DNA of 64,000 nucleotides from Thiohalocapsa sp963704155 (GTDB lineage Bacteria > Pseudomonadota > Gammaproteobacteria > Chromatiales > Chromatiaceae): positions 116,530-180,529 of the forward strand of contig CAVPHF010000005.1 in assembly GCA_963704155.1 (NCBI GenBank), in the 5' to 3' direction. A program made the position numbers and the translations under genes. Position 1 is the stretch's first letter, and the number at the start of each line of letters is the position of its first letter. Below are positions 6,151-14,643 of the stretch, piece by piece. Below the pieces are notes generated by a model that was not told the DNA's origin, ran no database searches, and saw nothing but the letters and a program-made list of their open reading frames with translations.

Positions 6151-6256
6151 GAAAACGGGCCAGGCTCAATTAATTTTTTGCGGGACGATCCGCGGTCTAG
6201 AATCGCAGCGTCTGCCCCGACATCCGAGCGGAATTGGAGCCAGGTCTAGAATCGAA
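6151..6256 (+). repeat. Cluster of three repeat-family copies
   Basis: GAAAACGGGCCAGGCTCAAT at 6151-6170, CGGTCTAGAATCGCAGCG at about 6190-6207 and GAGCCAGGTCTAGAATCGAA at 6237-6256 lie between the IS4 remnant and the ParD-like gene. The last joins the GCCAGG core to the TCTAGAATCG tail, showing that the two motifs are one family. No further copies were seen beyond this point. Confidence 0.7.
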
Positions 6257-6259
6257 GTG

Positions 6260-6511
6260 TCATGGGTGATGCCAGGGCTCCAGGCTCTTGATCCCGCTCG
6301 CCGGAATGAAAGGTGTCGCCCGGTCGTGTCCTTCGGCGCGCGCCAGCAAGAGGTCACGCAGGAAGTCGACCGGTAGGTCCGGGTTATCCAGAGCGGCCTT
6401 GCCGATCTTGGCCCTGAATTCGACCTGGCCGGCAATGGTTCGCGACTCCGCCTTAGCGTGCCGCTTGGCATCCTGGTACAGGCATTCGTCGATCCGCACC
6501 GGTGTGCTCAC
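6260..6511 (-). CDS. ParD-like antitoxin (orphan)
   Basis: An 83-residue protein starting at a GTG codon, with MSTPVRIDECLYQDAKRHAK and GQVEFRAKIGKAALDNPDLP. This is the pattern of the ParD_like family, a ribbon-helix-helix type DNA-binding antitoxin. No toxin gene lies on either side: downstream come repeat copies and the IS4 remnant, upstream 190 bases without a gene. It is therefore either an orphan or has lost its partner to repeat activity. Confidence 0.72.
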   Translation of the reverse strand: MSTPVRIDECLYQDAKRHAKAESRTIAGQVEFRAKIGKAALDNPDLPVDFLRDLLLARAEGHDRATPFIPASGIKSLEPWHHP

Positions 6512-6700
6512 GATATATAAGGCTCCGCAAGGTTGCTAGTTTTGTCGACTAGCGGATGCGGCGAGGAGCCGCGAGCGGGCGCAAGTGTCCGGCGTCAGGT
6601 CCATATCCACGGTCCCTCGGTCGAGGTCATGCCGGCGCTGACGCACATGGTTGCCGCCGCCAAGACGCTGCGCGCCGCGCTTTCCTTATGCATGTGATCT

Positions 6701-7780
6701 TCAGGAGACCTGTGCGCCAGTTGGCGGGTCGGGCAGAGGTTTCATGACCTGCGCAAGTGCAGTGGCCAGGCGCTCCCAGTCCGTCTCCGGTCCGGGCAGG
6801 CCGAAGCGCAGGGCGGACGGGTCCGTGAACAGTCGGGTCAGGATGCCGGTGCGAGCAAGCGCGTCGTGGATGGTAGCGGCCTGCTCCGTCGGCACCCATT
6901 GGAACAGGGCGGAGCCGCCTCGCGGGGCGAGCCCATTGGCGGCGAGCAGAGAAGCCAGACGTTGCCCCGCAGCCGGCAGCCGCGCGCGGGCCGCGGCCTG
7001 CCAGTCGGCGTCCGCCAGAGCGGCTGCGGCCACCCGGCGCGACGGTGTTGCGACACCCCAGGGCCCGAGCCGGTCCGCCAGCGTCCGGATCTGCTCGGGC
7101 TTACCCAGGGCGAAACCCACGCGCGCGCCGGGCAGACCGAAGAACTTGCCGAGTGAACGCAGCAGGATCAAACCGGGGCGAGGGACCTGAGAGGCCAGGC
7201 TGTGCTCCGGCGTGGCGTCCATGAAGGCCTCATCGACGACCAGCCAGCCACCGCGCTCTGCCAGGGCGTCCAGCCAACGGAGCAGGTCTTCTCGCGAAAA
7301 ACAGGCACCGGTGGGGTTGTTGGGGTGGATCAAGACCAGCACGTCCAGCTCGCGGACCAGCGCATCAATGGCGTCGGCAGCCAGCGGCCGAACCCGATGG
7401 CCGGCCCGCGCCCAGGCCCGCGCATGTTCAGCGTAGCCAGGGGCGATGACCCCAACCCGCCCCGGCGGGCGGAGCCACGGCAGGGCCTGGATGGCGGCCT
7501 GGGAGCCGGCGATCGGCAGCACACACTCCGCCGCGCGGATGCCGTAATAGGCTGCGGCGGTCTCTGTGAGCTCATCGTCGTCCTCTGGTAGCCGCGACCA
7601 CAGGTCCCGGCAGGCGGCCAATTCTGGCGACACCGGCCAGCCCAGCGGGTTGATGCCGGTCGAGAGGTCCAGCCAGTCCCCCAGCGGGATTCGCCAGCGC
7701 GCCGCGGCCTCGCGCAGGCGACCGCCATGGGGCAGGGGCTCGAGATCCTGTGCCGCTTGCAGCATGTTCAGTCGATGCAA
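6701..7780 (-). CDS. cobD: L-threonine-O-3-phosphate decarboxylase
   Basis: A 359-residue PLP-dependent aminotransferase-fold enzyme. The N-terminal HGGRLREAA with DLSTGINPLGWP, the central LIHPNNPTGACF and VDEAFMDA, and the PLP-lysine segment LRSLGKFFGLPGARVGF are typical of Salmonella-type CobD (called CobC in Pseudomonas nomenclature). It decarboxylates L-Thr-phosphate to (R)-1-aminopropanol phosphate, the linker of the B12 nucleotide loop, which CbiB (32703-33662) attaches to adenosylcobyric acid. The gene is divergent from the DUF1015 gene across 200 bases. Start ATG 7780; a second ATG five codons in is also possible. Confidence 0.93.
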   Translation of the reverse strand: MHRLNMLQAAQDLEPLPHGGRLREAAARWRIPLGDWLDLSTGINPLGWPVSPELAACRDLWSRLPEDDDELTETAAAYYGIRAAECVLPIAGSQAAIQALPWLRPPGRVGVIAPGYAEHARAWARAGHRVRPLAADAIDALVRELDVLVLIHPNNPTGACFSREDLLRWLDALAERGGWLVVDEAFMDATPEHSLASQVPRPGLILLRSLGKFFGLPGARVGFALGKPEQIRTLADRLGPWGVATPSRRVAAAALADADWQAAARARLPAAGQRLASLLAANGLAPRGGSALFQWVPTEQAATIHDALARTGILTRLFTDPSALRFGLPGPETDWERLATALAQVMKPLPDPPTGAQVS

Positions 7781-7921
7781 TGTGGTTGTCGCCGAAACGG
7801 GCAGGCCGAAGCCACCTTAGGCCGGCCCTGCCTGGGGAACCATCGGGGCCGGACTATAGACGCCGCCGGCGGCAGGCCGCAACAGGTCCAGCCGCAAAAG
7901 CCAAATACTCGTGCCGCCGCC

Positions 7922-7951
7922 TTGACCCTCGTGTGACGAACTGTCTTTAGT
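7922..7951 (+). promoter_or_regulatory. Candidate sigma-70 promoter of the DUF1015 gene
   Basis: TTGACC (7922-7927) and TTTAGT (7946-7951) are separated by 18 bases. A ribosome site AAGAAGG precedes the ATG at 7981. The match to consensus is moderate. No B12-box or other cobalamin-riboswitch core was recognised in this divergent intergenic region. Confidence 0.4.
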
Positions 7952-7980
7952 AGGCGATTGTTAAGAAGGAAACGCACCCG

Positions 7981-9291
7981 ATGTCATTGATCGCGCCCTT
8001 TCGCGCTCTCTGCCCCGCACCCGCGTGTGCCGACGAGGTCCTGGCGCCGCCCTACGATACACTCGATTCCGCCGAGGCCCGTGCCGCGGCGGCGGGGCGG
8101 CCATGGAGCTTCCTGCACCTGTCGCGCCCGGAGATTGACACGCAACTGCCGTTGGATGCGGCGGCGGTGGACTATCGCCCGGCGGCGGCCTTGCTCAGGC
8201 GCATGCAGGCGGAACGAATTCTGGCTCGCGATGCGCGTCCGTGCTTCTGGGTCTATCGGCTCAGCCGCGACGGCCGCGATCAGACGGGGCTCGCCGCCGC
8301 CTTTTCGCTGGCGGCCTATCGGGCCGGACGGATCCGCCGCCATGAGTTGACACTCGCCGAGAAGGAGGACGACCGCGTGCGTCAGATCGCCTTCCTCGGG
8401 GCACAGACCGGGCCGGCCTTTCTGATCCACCGGCAGGCCGCGACGATCGACGACACCCTGGCGCGGGCCGCTCAGCGCGAGCCGGACCTCGATAGCCTGG
8501 CCCCTGACGGGGTGCGCCACCGCCTCTGGCGGGTCGACGACTCGCAGCGCATCATCAGTCTGGTGGCCGCGTTCGAGGACCAGGCGCGCCTCTACATCGC
8601 CGACGGCCACCACCGCACGGCCGCGGCGGACCGCGTGGACGCCGCTCGCCAAGAGCAGAGCGCACCCGGCGGCTCCGCGGCCGGCGGGCGCTTCCTGGCG
8701 GTCAGCTTCCCCGCCGAGAGCTTGCGCATACTGCCGGTCCACCGGCTGGTGCGCGACCTGAACGGGCTCGACGCGGCGACCTTTCTCGCACGGGTGCGGG
8801 CCTGTTGCCGCTTGGAGCCGAGCCAGTCACCGGTGCTGCCCGATCAGTCCGGCCTGATCGGCCTGTACCTCGATCGGACCTGGTATCGCTTGTCGCTGGA
8901 TTCCGCTGCCCATCCGGTCGTCGGGCTGGCGTCGAATGGGGCGGTGACGACAGAAGGCGCTGCCCCTGGCTATGCCGTCTACGGAGTTGCAGGCGCGGAC
9001 TTGGCGGCCCAGCTTGACGTGCGCCGGCTCCAGGATCTGCTGCTTGGTCCAGTGCTCGGCATCCATGATCCGCGGCACGACCCGCGGCTCGACTTCGTCG
9101 GCGGCATCCGCGGCCTTGCTGGCCTGACCGCACCGGTCGACGGTGGCGCCATGCGGGCCGCTTTCGCGCTCGCTCCGACGGCGATGAACGATCTGCTGAC
9201 CATTGCCGATGCGGGGGCCACCCTGCCGCCCAAGTGCACCTGGTTCGAGCCCAAGTTGGCGGACGGACTGCTCAGCTTGATGCTGGATTAA
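7981..9291 (+). CDS. DUF1015 family protein; candidate small-molecule (amino acid) kinase
   Basis: A 436-residue protein with the DUF1015 pattern: an N-terminal Pro-rich LIAPFRALCPAP with VLAPPYDTL, a central FWVYRLSRDGRDQTGLAAAF and ELTLAEKEDDRVRQIAFLGA, the diagnostic ADGHHRTAAA motif (about 201-210), and a C-terminal PKCTWFEPKLADGLLSLML. From memory, some DUF1015 proteins have been reported as free-serine kinases; I cannot verify this here. The divergent neighbour is cobD, whose substrate is L-threonine phosphate, and no PduX-type threonine kinase is seen in the window. I therefore suggest, as inference only, a role in making L-Thr-P. Confidence 0.85.
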   Translation: MSLIAPFRALCPAPACADEVLAPPYDTLDSAEARAAAAGRPWSFLHLSRPEIDTQLPLDAAAVDYRPAAALLRRMQAERILARDARPCFWVYRLSRDGRDQTGLAAAFSLAAYRAGRIRRHELTLAEKEDDRVRQIAFLGAQTGPAFLIHRQAATIDDTLARAAQREPDLDSLAPDGVRHRLWRVDDSQRIISLVAAFEDQARLYIADGHHRTAAADRVDAARQEQSAPGGSAAGGRFLAVSFPAESLRILPVHRLVRDLNGLDAATFLARVRACCRLEPSQSPVLPDQSGLIGLYLDRTWYRLSLDSAAHPVVGLASNGAVTTEGAAPGYAVYGVAGADLAAQLDVRRLQDLLLGPVLGIHDPRHDPRLDFVGGIRGLAGLTAPVDGGAMRAAFALAPTAMNDLLTIADAGATLPPKCTWFEPKLADGLLSLMLD

Positions 9292-9437
9292 GCGGTGCGC
9301 GTTTTGTCGTGTCGCAGGGCCAAGGGCCGGGCCGACAATGGGCAACGGAATACCTGCCCTCGGCGCTTGGCCCACTTGCGGCAGGTCGTCTGCCTTTCAG
9401 CCTGCGCGGGCCGCAACGCCTTTCGCCTCGGCGGGTG

Positions 9438-10217
9438 CTAGGGATCAGGCTCGTGGACCATCCTACGACGCAGCAGGTAGATATCCAGCAACCACCCCTT
9501 CTTTGCCCGCGCGGCCGCCTTGGTCTCGAGCAGCTCGTCGAGGACCTCGTCGATCGGCCCGGATACCAGCATCTCGTCCGGGCAGCCAAGATTGCCGCCC
9601 CAGTAGACGTCCATCTCCTGACCTTGAAAACGCCGGAACGAGGCGTTGTAGTCGAGCATGACGACGGCGTTGTCGATGTCGGCCGGGTCGCAGGTTTCAA
9701 CATGGCGTCCGGTGGTGATGCTGATGGTTTCGCCGACCCGGTTCAGCGGGATCTTGTGTCTTGCCGTGAGCATCTGTACCGAGGTGATTCCGGGGATGAC
9801 CTCGAAGTCCAGCGCTCCGTCCGACTTGGCGACGATGTCCGCGATCAGGCTCATCGTTTGGTCGTAGATGGCAGGGTCCCCCCAGAGGAGCAGCGCGCCG
9901 GATTGGCCGTCTTGGAGTTCATCCGCGATTAGGCGCTCGAAGAGCCGGCGCTTCTCGTCGTGCCAGTCCTTGACGCCGGCCTTGTAGCCGTCCGCATCCA
10001 TACGACGGGCGGGGCTGTCGGCGACCACGACGCGATATCCGGATTCGCCCAGGTACCGGGTCAGGATATCGCGGCGCATCTGCAGCAGCTCGGCTTTGCC
10101 GCGCCCCGCCTTTTCCAGCATGAAGAAGACGTCGACGCGCTTGAGCGTGTTGATGGCCTGGATGGTGAGGTGGTCGGGGCTGCCTGGGCCCATGCCGATG
10201 AGGTAGATCTTCTTCAT
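9438..10217 (-). CDS. cobF: Precorrin-6A synthase (deacetylating)
   Basis: A 259-residue tetrapyrrole methylase starting MKKIYLIGMGPGSPDHLTIQ, with the GDPAIYDQT nucleotide-site loop and VIPGITSVQMLTA. The sequence is CobF-like (WHDEKRRLFERLI, GWLLDIYLLRR) rather than CbiD-like. CobF methylates C1 of precorrin-5 and releases the extruded acetyl group, a step specific to the late-cobalt pathway. The frame is open 39 codons upstream, but the glycine-rich N-terminus fixes the start at 10217. It converges with the DUF1015 gene and diverges from bchE. Confidence 0.93.
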   Translation of the reverse strand: MKKIYLIGMGPGSPDHLTIQAINTLKRVDVFFMLEKAGRGKAELLQMRRDILTRYLGESGYRVVVADSPARRMDADGYKAGVKDWHDEKRRLFERLIADELQDGQSGALLLWGDPAIYDQTMSLIADIVAKSDGALDFEVIPGITSVQMLTARHKIPLNRVGETISITTGRHVETCDPADIDNAVVMLDYNASFRRFQGQEMDVYWGGNLGCPDEMLVSGPIDEVLDELLETKAAARAKKGWLLDIYLLRRRMVHEPDP

Positions 10218-10542
10218 GGTCACTGGGTCTTGGCTGACACGGCTGCTGAAGGCGTGCTCGTTGCACGCGGTGCGGATTGAAAGCGCGGAGTGCGGCCGGC
10301 GGACACGAAGACTGTGTTGGTGCCCAGGCGGCACCGCCCAACAGCGTGGCGATTCCAGCGAGTCATTGGTATCATCCGGCGCTTGATTGTTCTACGGCGA
10401 GGCCCATGCCTGCGCCGAATAATCCCAGTCTTCATCATGGTTGCGTGAACCTACCCGCCTGCCGCATCCTCGTGATCCCATGCCGACGCGCTTCGACAGG
10501 CGTATCCGTGACCGATCGTTCTCAAAGAACCCGGAGCTGACA
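10218..10542. other. Divergent intergenic region cobF / bchE
   Basis: These 325 bases separate the starts of cobF and bchE and must hold both control regions. I looked for FNR (TTGAT-N4-ATCAA), PpsR/CrtJ (TGT-N12-ACA) and cobalamin-riboswitch elements and saw none that was convincing. Confidence 0.6.
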
Positions 10543-12273
10543 ATGCGAATCCTATTTGTCCAACCCAACTATAGCGCCGGAGCTGCGGATATCGCGGGGA
10601 ACTGGTCGCCGGCCTGGGTCGCCTATGTGGCCGGCTATCTGAAGGCCGGCGGCTACGAAGACTACCAGTTCGTCGACGCCTTGGTGGACAAGCTGGACGA
10701 CGAGCAGCTTCGCGTCGCCATCCGCAATGCGGATGTCGACGTCGTTGCGACCGTCGCGATGACGCCGATGATCTACACCGCGCAGCGCGTGTTGGAGATC
10801 GCCAAAGAGGAACATCCGAACGCCATCACGGTGCTCGGCGGCATCCACGGCACCTTCATGTACCAACAGGTGCTGGCCGAGGCCCCTTGGATCGACGTCA
10901 TCGTGCGCGGCGAGGGCGAGGCGATTACCCTGAACCTGGTGCGCTGCATCGACGAGGGCCGTTGGCCGGCCGAGCGCGCCAACATCAAGGGCATCGCGTA
11001 TCTGGACGAGAACAACCAGGTGGTCGCCACGCCGGCCGAACCCTCGATCAAGGATGTCGACTCCATTTGGCCCGACTGGAGCATCCTCGAGTGGAAGAAG
11101 TACATCTACATCCCACTCGGCGTGCCGGTCGCCACACCCAACATGGCGCGCGGCTGCCCCTTCACCTGTAGCTTCTGCTCGCAGTGGAAGTTCTGGCGCG
11201 ACTACCGCGTGCGCGACGCCAAGCGCATGGTCGATGAGATCGAGGAGCTGGTGAAGGTTCACGGCGTCGGCTTCTTTATCCTGGCCGACGAAGAGCCGCA
11301 GATTAACAAGGCCAAGTTCGTCGAGTTCTGCCAGGAACTCATCGACCGTGACCTCGGCATTCATTGGGGCATCAATACCCGCGTAACGGACGTGATGCGC
11401 GACGAGGACCTGCTGCCCTTCTATCGCAAGGCCGGGCTGGTGCACATCTCGCTCGGCACCGAGGCCGCCGCTCAGCTCAATCTGGATCGCTTCGTCAAGG
11501 AAACCACGATCGAGCAGAACAAGCGTGCCATCCAGCTGCTGCAGCAGAACGGCATCGTCACCGAGGCGCAGTTCATCGTCGGTCTTGAGAACGAGACCCG
11601 CGAAACCCTGGAGGAGACCTATCGGATGGTCATGGACTGGGGCGCCGATATGGCCAACTGGTCGATGTACACCCCCTGGCCCTTCTCCGATATGTTCGCC
11701 GAGATGGGCGACAAGGTAGAGGTGTTCGACTACTCGAAGTACAACTTCGTCTCGCCGATCATGAAGCCCGACAACATCGACCGCGCCGAGCTGCTCGACG
11801 GGGTCATGGCCAACTATCGGCGCTTCTACATGAAGCGGATGTTCTTCCAGTACCCCTGGGTCAAGGATCCCTTCCGCCGCCGTTATCTGCTCGGCTGTAT
11901 CAAGGCATTCCTGAAGAGCGCCATGGAGCGCCGTTTCTATCAGCTGGGCAAGCAGAACTACTGGGGTCCGCTGTTCAAGAAGCTCATCAGATTCGACTAC
12001 GACAAGAGTAAGGGCAAGATCGTCGAGCCGGATCACAATGCCTGGAAGAAGGCGCCCGCGGCGAAGCGGCCTGCGCTGGGCGTCGCGGCCGCCGTGCCCA
12101 AGGCCTGCGGCGGCGGTAATCAGCAGATGGACGAGTTTTCGCCCGGCGGCGAGGCCTCGCCAAAGTGTCAGCCGGGCGGCTGCGGCGGCGCTAAGGTCGC
12201 GCAGCCTCCAAAGGTGGCGATGCCCGATCTGCCGACCAGAAAGCAACCGGCCGCCGTGGCCGAAGAGGCCTGA
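10543..12273 (+). CDS. bchE: Anaerobic Mg-protoporphyrin IX monomethyl ester oxidative cyclase
   Basis: A 576-residue B12-binding radical SAM protein. Residues 1-140 form a cobalamin-binding-like domain (RILFVQPNYSAGAADIAGNW, VLGGIHGTF). The iron-sulfur motif CPFTCSFC gives Cys205, Cys209 and Cys212. BchE forms the isocyclic E ring of bacteriochlorophyll without oxygen, taking the keto oxygen from water, and needs cobalamin, so its place in a B12 locus is logical. ATG 10543 is chosen; the frame is open earlier without sense. The last 60 residues are Ala/Pro/Gly-rich with isolated Cys (KACGGGN, PGGCGG), an unusual tail of unknown role. A terminator follows. Confidence 0.95.
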   Translation: MRILFVQPNYSAGAADIAGNWSPAWVAYVAGYLKAGGYEDYQFVDALVDKLDDEQLRVAIRNADVDVVATVAMTPMIYTAQRVLEIAKEEHPNAITVLGGIHGTFMYQQVLAEAPWIDVIVRGEGEAITLNLVRCIDEGRWPAERANIKGIAYLDENNQVVATPAEPSIKDVDSIWPDWSILEWKKYIYIPLGVPVATPNMARGCPFTCSFCSQWKFWRDYRVRDAKRMVDEIEELVKVHGVGFFILADEEPQINKAKFVEFCQELIDRDLGIHWGINTRVTDVMRDEDLLPFYRKAGLVHISLGTEAAAQLNLDRFVKETTIEQNKRAIQLLQQNGIVTEAQFIVGLENETRETLEETYRMVMDWGADMANWSMYTPWPFSDMFAEMGDKVEVFDYSKYNFVSPIMKPDNIDRAELLDGVMANYRRFYMKRMFFQYPWVKDPFRRRYLLGCIKAFLKSAMERRFYQLGKQNYWGPLFKKLIRFDYDKSKGKIVEPDHNAWKKAPAAKRPALGVAAAVPKACGGGNQQMDEFSPGGEASPKCQPGGCGGAKVAQPPKVAMPDLPTRKQPAAVAEEA

Positions 12274-12335
12274 CACCCCGCGCCACATCTACCTGCGCCC
12301 CGCGCAACCGCGGGGTGGTCCTTAGGCAATTGCCA

Positions 12336-12364
12336 ACGCCCCGGCTGTCGGGGCGTGGTTTTTT
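12336..12364 (+). terminator. Rho-independent terminator after bchE
   Basis: A perfect 8-bp GC-rich stem ACGCCCCG / CGGGGCGT with a GCTGT loop (12336-12356) is followed by GG and a run of six T. It ends bchE transcription 28 bases before the cobQ start, so cobQ probably has its own promoter or depends on read-through. Confidence 0.85.
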
Positions 12365-12391
12365 GCGCGAGAAACGAAATCGTCGCTTTCT

Positions 12392-13954
12392 ATGCCTGAC
12401 CTCGCCCCAAAGATCGACCTTCCGCCGCTCCGTGATCATGGGCCGCGCCGTGCACGCACCCTGATGATCCAGGGGACGGCGTCCGATGTCGGCAAGAGCC
12501 TGCTGGTTGCCGGCCTCTGCCGCGCCTACAGCCGACGCGGGCTCGCGGTGCGACCGTTCAAGGCGCAGAACATGAGCAACAACGCGGCGGTCACCGCGGA
12601 CAGCGATGCACCGCCCGGAGCCGACGGGGAACAGCCGCGCGGCGAGATCGGCCGCGCCCAGGCCCTGCAGGCACGCGCTTGCGGGGTCGCACCCTCGATC
12701 CACATGAACCCGGTGCTGCTCAAACCGCAGACGAATGTCGGCTCCCAGGTGGTGCTGCGCGGGCGCGCGCTTGGCAACTGTCCGGCGCGGGTCTATCACC
12801 AGATGCGTCAAGGCATGATGCCGGCCATTCTCGACAGCTTTGAGCGCACCTGCGCCGAGGCGGACCTGGTCCTGGTCGAGGGTGCCGGCAGCGGCGCCGA
12901 GATCTATCTGCGCCATTGCGACATCACCAACATGCACTTCGCCGAGCGCGCCGACGTGCCGGTGGTCGTGCTCGGCGATCTCGACAAGGGCGGCACCATG
13001 GCCTCGCTGGTGGGTACCTGGTTGCTGCTCGATCAGGCCGACCGCGAGCGCGTGGTTGGCTACCTCGTCAACAAGTTCCGCGGCGACTTCTCGTTGTTCG
13101 AGCCGGCCTGCGAGACCATCACCGAACACACGGGCTGGCCCTTTCTTGGCGTGTTGCGCTGGTTCGAGGGTGCCGGCCGGCTGCCTGCGGAGGACTCGCT
13201 GGCACTCGAGCGGCCGGCAGAGACGAGCGGCGGCGTGCTCAACGTCGCCATTCCGCGGCTGTCGCGGGTGGCCAACTTCGACGATATGGACCCGCTGGCC
13301 GCCGAACCGAGCGTCAACATGCGCTGGATTCAACCCGGCGAAGCGATCCCGGCCGAGACCGACGTCGTCATCCTGCCCGGCTCCAAGGCCACTCGGGCCG
13401 ATCTCGATTGCCTGCGCCGCGAGGGCTGGGACATCGACATCATCGCCCATGTCCGCCGTGGCGGTCGGGTTGTGGGCCTGTGCGCGGGCTATCAGATGCT
13501 CGGGCGCGTGGTGCGAGACCCCGCGGGAATCGAGGGCGCGCCCGGTGAGACCCCCGGATTGGGACTGCTCGACATCGACACCGAGATCGGCGGCGACAAG
13601 CGCCTGATCGAGATCGACGGCGTTGAGCGGCGCAGCGGCTGCAGACTGACCGGTTACGAAATGCACATGGGGCGTACGTCCGGGGCCGGACTCGAGCGTC
13701 CCTGGCTCGAACTCGACGACGGCCAGGGCGCGGTGCGCGCCGAGGGCGCGATCAGCGCCGACGGCCGCGTCATGGGCGGCTATGTGCACGGCATCTTCGG
13801 CGGCGATGCGTTCCGCGGCCACTGGCTCGAACGGGTCGGCGGACAGGCCGCGCGGATCGACTTCGAGGCCCGGATCGAGGACGCGCTCAACGCGCTGGCC
13901 GACCACTGCGAGGCGTGCCTGGATCTGGATGCATTGCTGGCGCTGGCGCGCTGA
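12392..13954 (+). CDS. cobQ: Cobyric acid synthase
   Basis: A 520-residue glutamine-dependent amidase of the CobQ/CbiP type. The N-terminal ATPase domain has the dethiobiotin-synthetase-like P-loop GTASDVGKSLLVAGL and the RPFKAQNMSNNAAVT motif. The C-terminal class I glutaminase-like domain carries its nucleophile Cys364 in GLCAGYQMLG and ends with the conserved GYVHGIFGGDAFR. It amidates adenosylcobyrinic acid a,c-diamide at b, d, e and g. It lies downstream of bchE beyond a terminator, and its 3' end is followed by a relic of a MITE end. Confidence 0.96.
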   Translation: MPDLAPKIDLPPLRDHGPRRARTLMIQGTASDVGKSLLVAGLCRAYSRRGLAVRPFKAQNMSNNAAVTADSDAPPGADGEQPRGEIGRAQALQARACGVAPSIHMNPVLLKPQTNVGSQVVLRGRALGNCPARVYHQMRQGMMPAILDSFERTCAEADLVLVEGAGSGAEIYLRHCDITNMHFAERADVPVVVLGDLDKGGTMASLVGTWLLLDQADRERVVGYLVNKFRGDFSLFEPACETITEHTGWPFLGVLRWFEGAGRLPAEDSLALERPAETSGGVLNVAIPRLSRVANFDDMDPLAAEPSVNMRWIQPGEAIPAETDVVILPGSKATRADLDCLRREGWDIDIIAHVRRGGRVVGLCAGYQMLGRVVRDPAGIEGAPGETPGLGLLDIDTEIGGDKRLIEIDGVERRSGCRLTGYEMHMGRTSGAGLERPWLELDDGQGAVRAEGAISADGRVMGGYVHGIFGGDAFRGHWLERVGGQAARIDFEARIEDALNALADHCEACLDLDALLALAR

Positions 13955-13981
13955 GCCCAGGGTGAGCGGGTCAGCTGATAG

Positions 13982-14003
13982 GAGATTTTCCAGCAATCGC
14001 TTA
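13982..14003. repeat. Isolated MITE-end relic
   Basis: GAGATTTTCCAGCAATCGCT followed by TAA matches, with one substitution and one base difference, the right end of the palindromic element at 37252-37414. No partner end is found nearby, so it is a solo end or relic. Confidence 0.55.
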
Positions 14004-14010
14004 AATCGCC

Positions 14011-14583
14011 TCAGCGCGCGAGTTCAACATCCTCGTAGACGTCCGCGAGGGAGAAGGCGATGTCCAGATCGCCGCATCGGATCTGGATCTCGCCGTCCTG
14101 CTCGAAGACCTGGTGTCGCCAGGATCCGTTCGCGTCCAGGCTGTAGACCTCGGCTTGGCGCCGTTCTTGGCTGATCAGCAGGTAATAGCGCAGCGAGCTG
14201 AGCGTGCGGTAGGCGATGAGCTTCTCGCGCCGGTCGATGATCTCGGTCGAGGGTGAGAGCACCTCCGCGATCAAGCAAGGCGACTGCTTGTAGAGCGAGG
14301 CGCTGTCGTCACGGTCACAGGTCAGGAGCACGTCCGGATAGTAGAAGGCATCGTGCTTTTCGACCTTCACCTTCATGTCGCTGATGAAGACGCCACAGGG
14401 TGTGCCGCGCGCGGCCGCTCGCAAGTGAAAAGCCAGGTTGAGGCTGATACGGTTGTGCGTCTCTCCCGCGCCGGCCATTGCGAAGAGCTGGCCCGCGACA
14501 TACTCGTGGCGGATATCGCTCGATTGCTCCGCAGTTAGATACTCATCCGGATCGATCTGAGGAATTTTTTCGGCCAGGCTCAT
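14011..14583 (-). CDS. Uma2-family (DUF820) putative restriction-fold nuclease
   Basis: A 190-residue protein of the Uma2 family, which has a PD-(D/E)XK nuclease-like fold. Visible are EYLTAEQSSDIRHEYVAGQL at the N-terminus, HNRISLNLAFHLRA, the FYYPDVLLTCD acidic motif, LIAEVLSPSTEIIDRREKLI with the E-x-L-SPST signature, and RYYLLISQERRQAEVY. Biological roles of these proteins are mostly unknown; they are abundant in cyanobacteria and phototrophs. It faces the cobalamin genes and is probably an insertion, not part of the pathway. ATG 14583 is the family start. Confidence 0.85.
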   Translation of the reverse strand: MSLAEKIPQIDPDEYLTAEQSSDIRHEYVAGQLFAMAGAGETHNRISLNLAFHLRAAARGTPCGVFISDMKVKVEKHDAFYYPDVLLTCDRDDSASLYKQSPCLIAEVLSPSTEIIDRREKLIAYRTLSSLRYYLLISQERRQAEVYSLDANGSWRHQVFEQDGEIQIRCGDLDIAFSLADVYEDVELAR

Positions 14584-14643
14584 GTCGACACCTTGCATGC
14601 CAACGGAATCTTGGTGCCCCAGTATAGACGACGCCCGGAATCG

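Noticed and set aside
6556..6747. 63-codon open frame before cobD end
   Set aside because: No start signal; it overlaps the end of cobD and looks like random GC-rich translation. A short protein-like string in another frame (HIHGPSVEVMPALTHMVAAA) could be a gene relic but could not be assigned.
7781..7980. Possible cobalamin riboswitch between cobD and the DUF1015 gene
   Set aside because: GC-rich hairpins are present, but I could not find the B12 box, the conserved GGGAA core or the kissing-loop segments. No cobalamin riboswitch was recognised elsewhere in the window either; a covariance-model search would decide.
10552..12288. Long antisense open frame (578 codons) opposite bchE
   Set aside because: It is the mirror of a strongly conserved gene; the sequence has no domain and arises from GC-rich third positions. 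The same holds for the long frames opposite cobQ (12191-13996), metH (15996-18542), jetB/jetC (52409-54235) and jetC/jetD (55481-57025).
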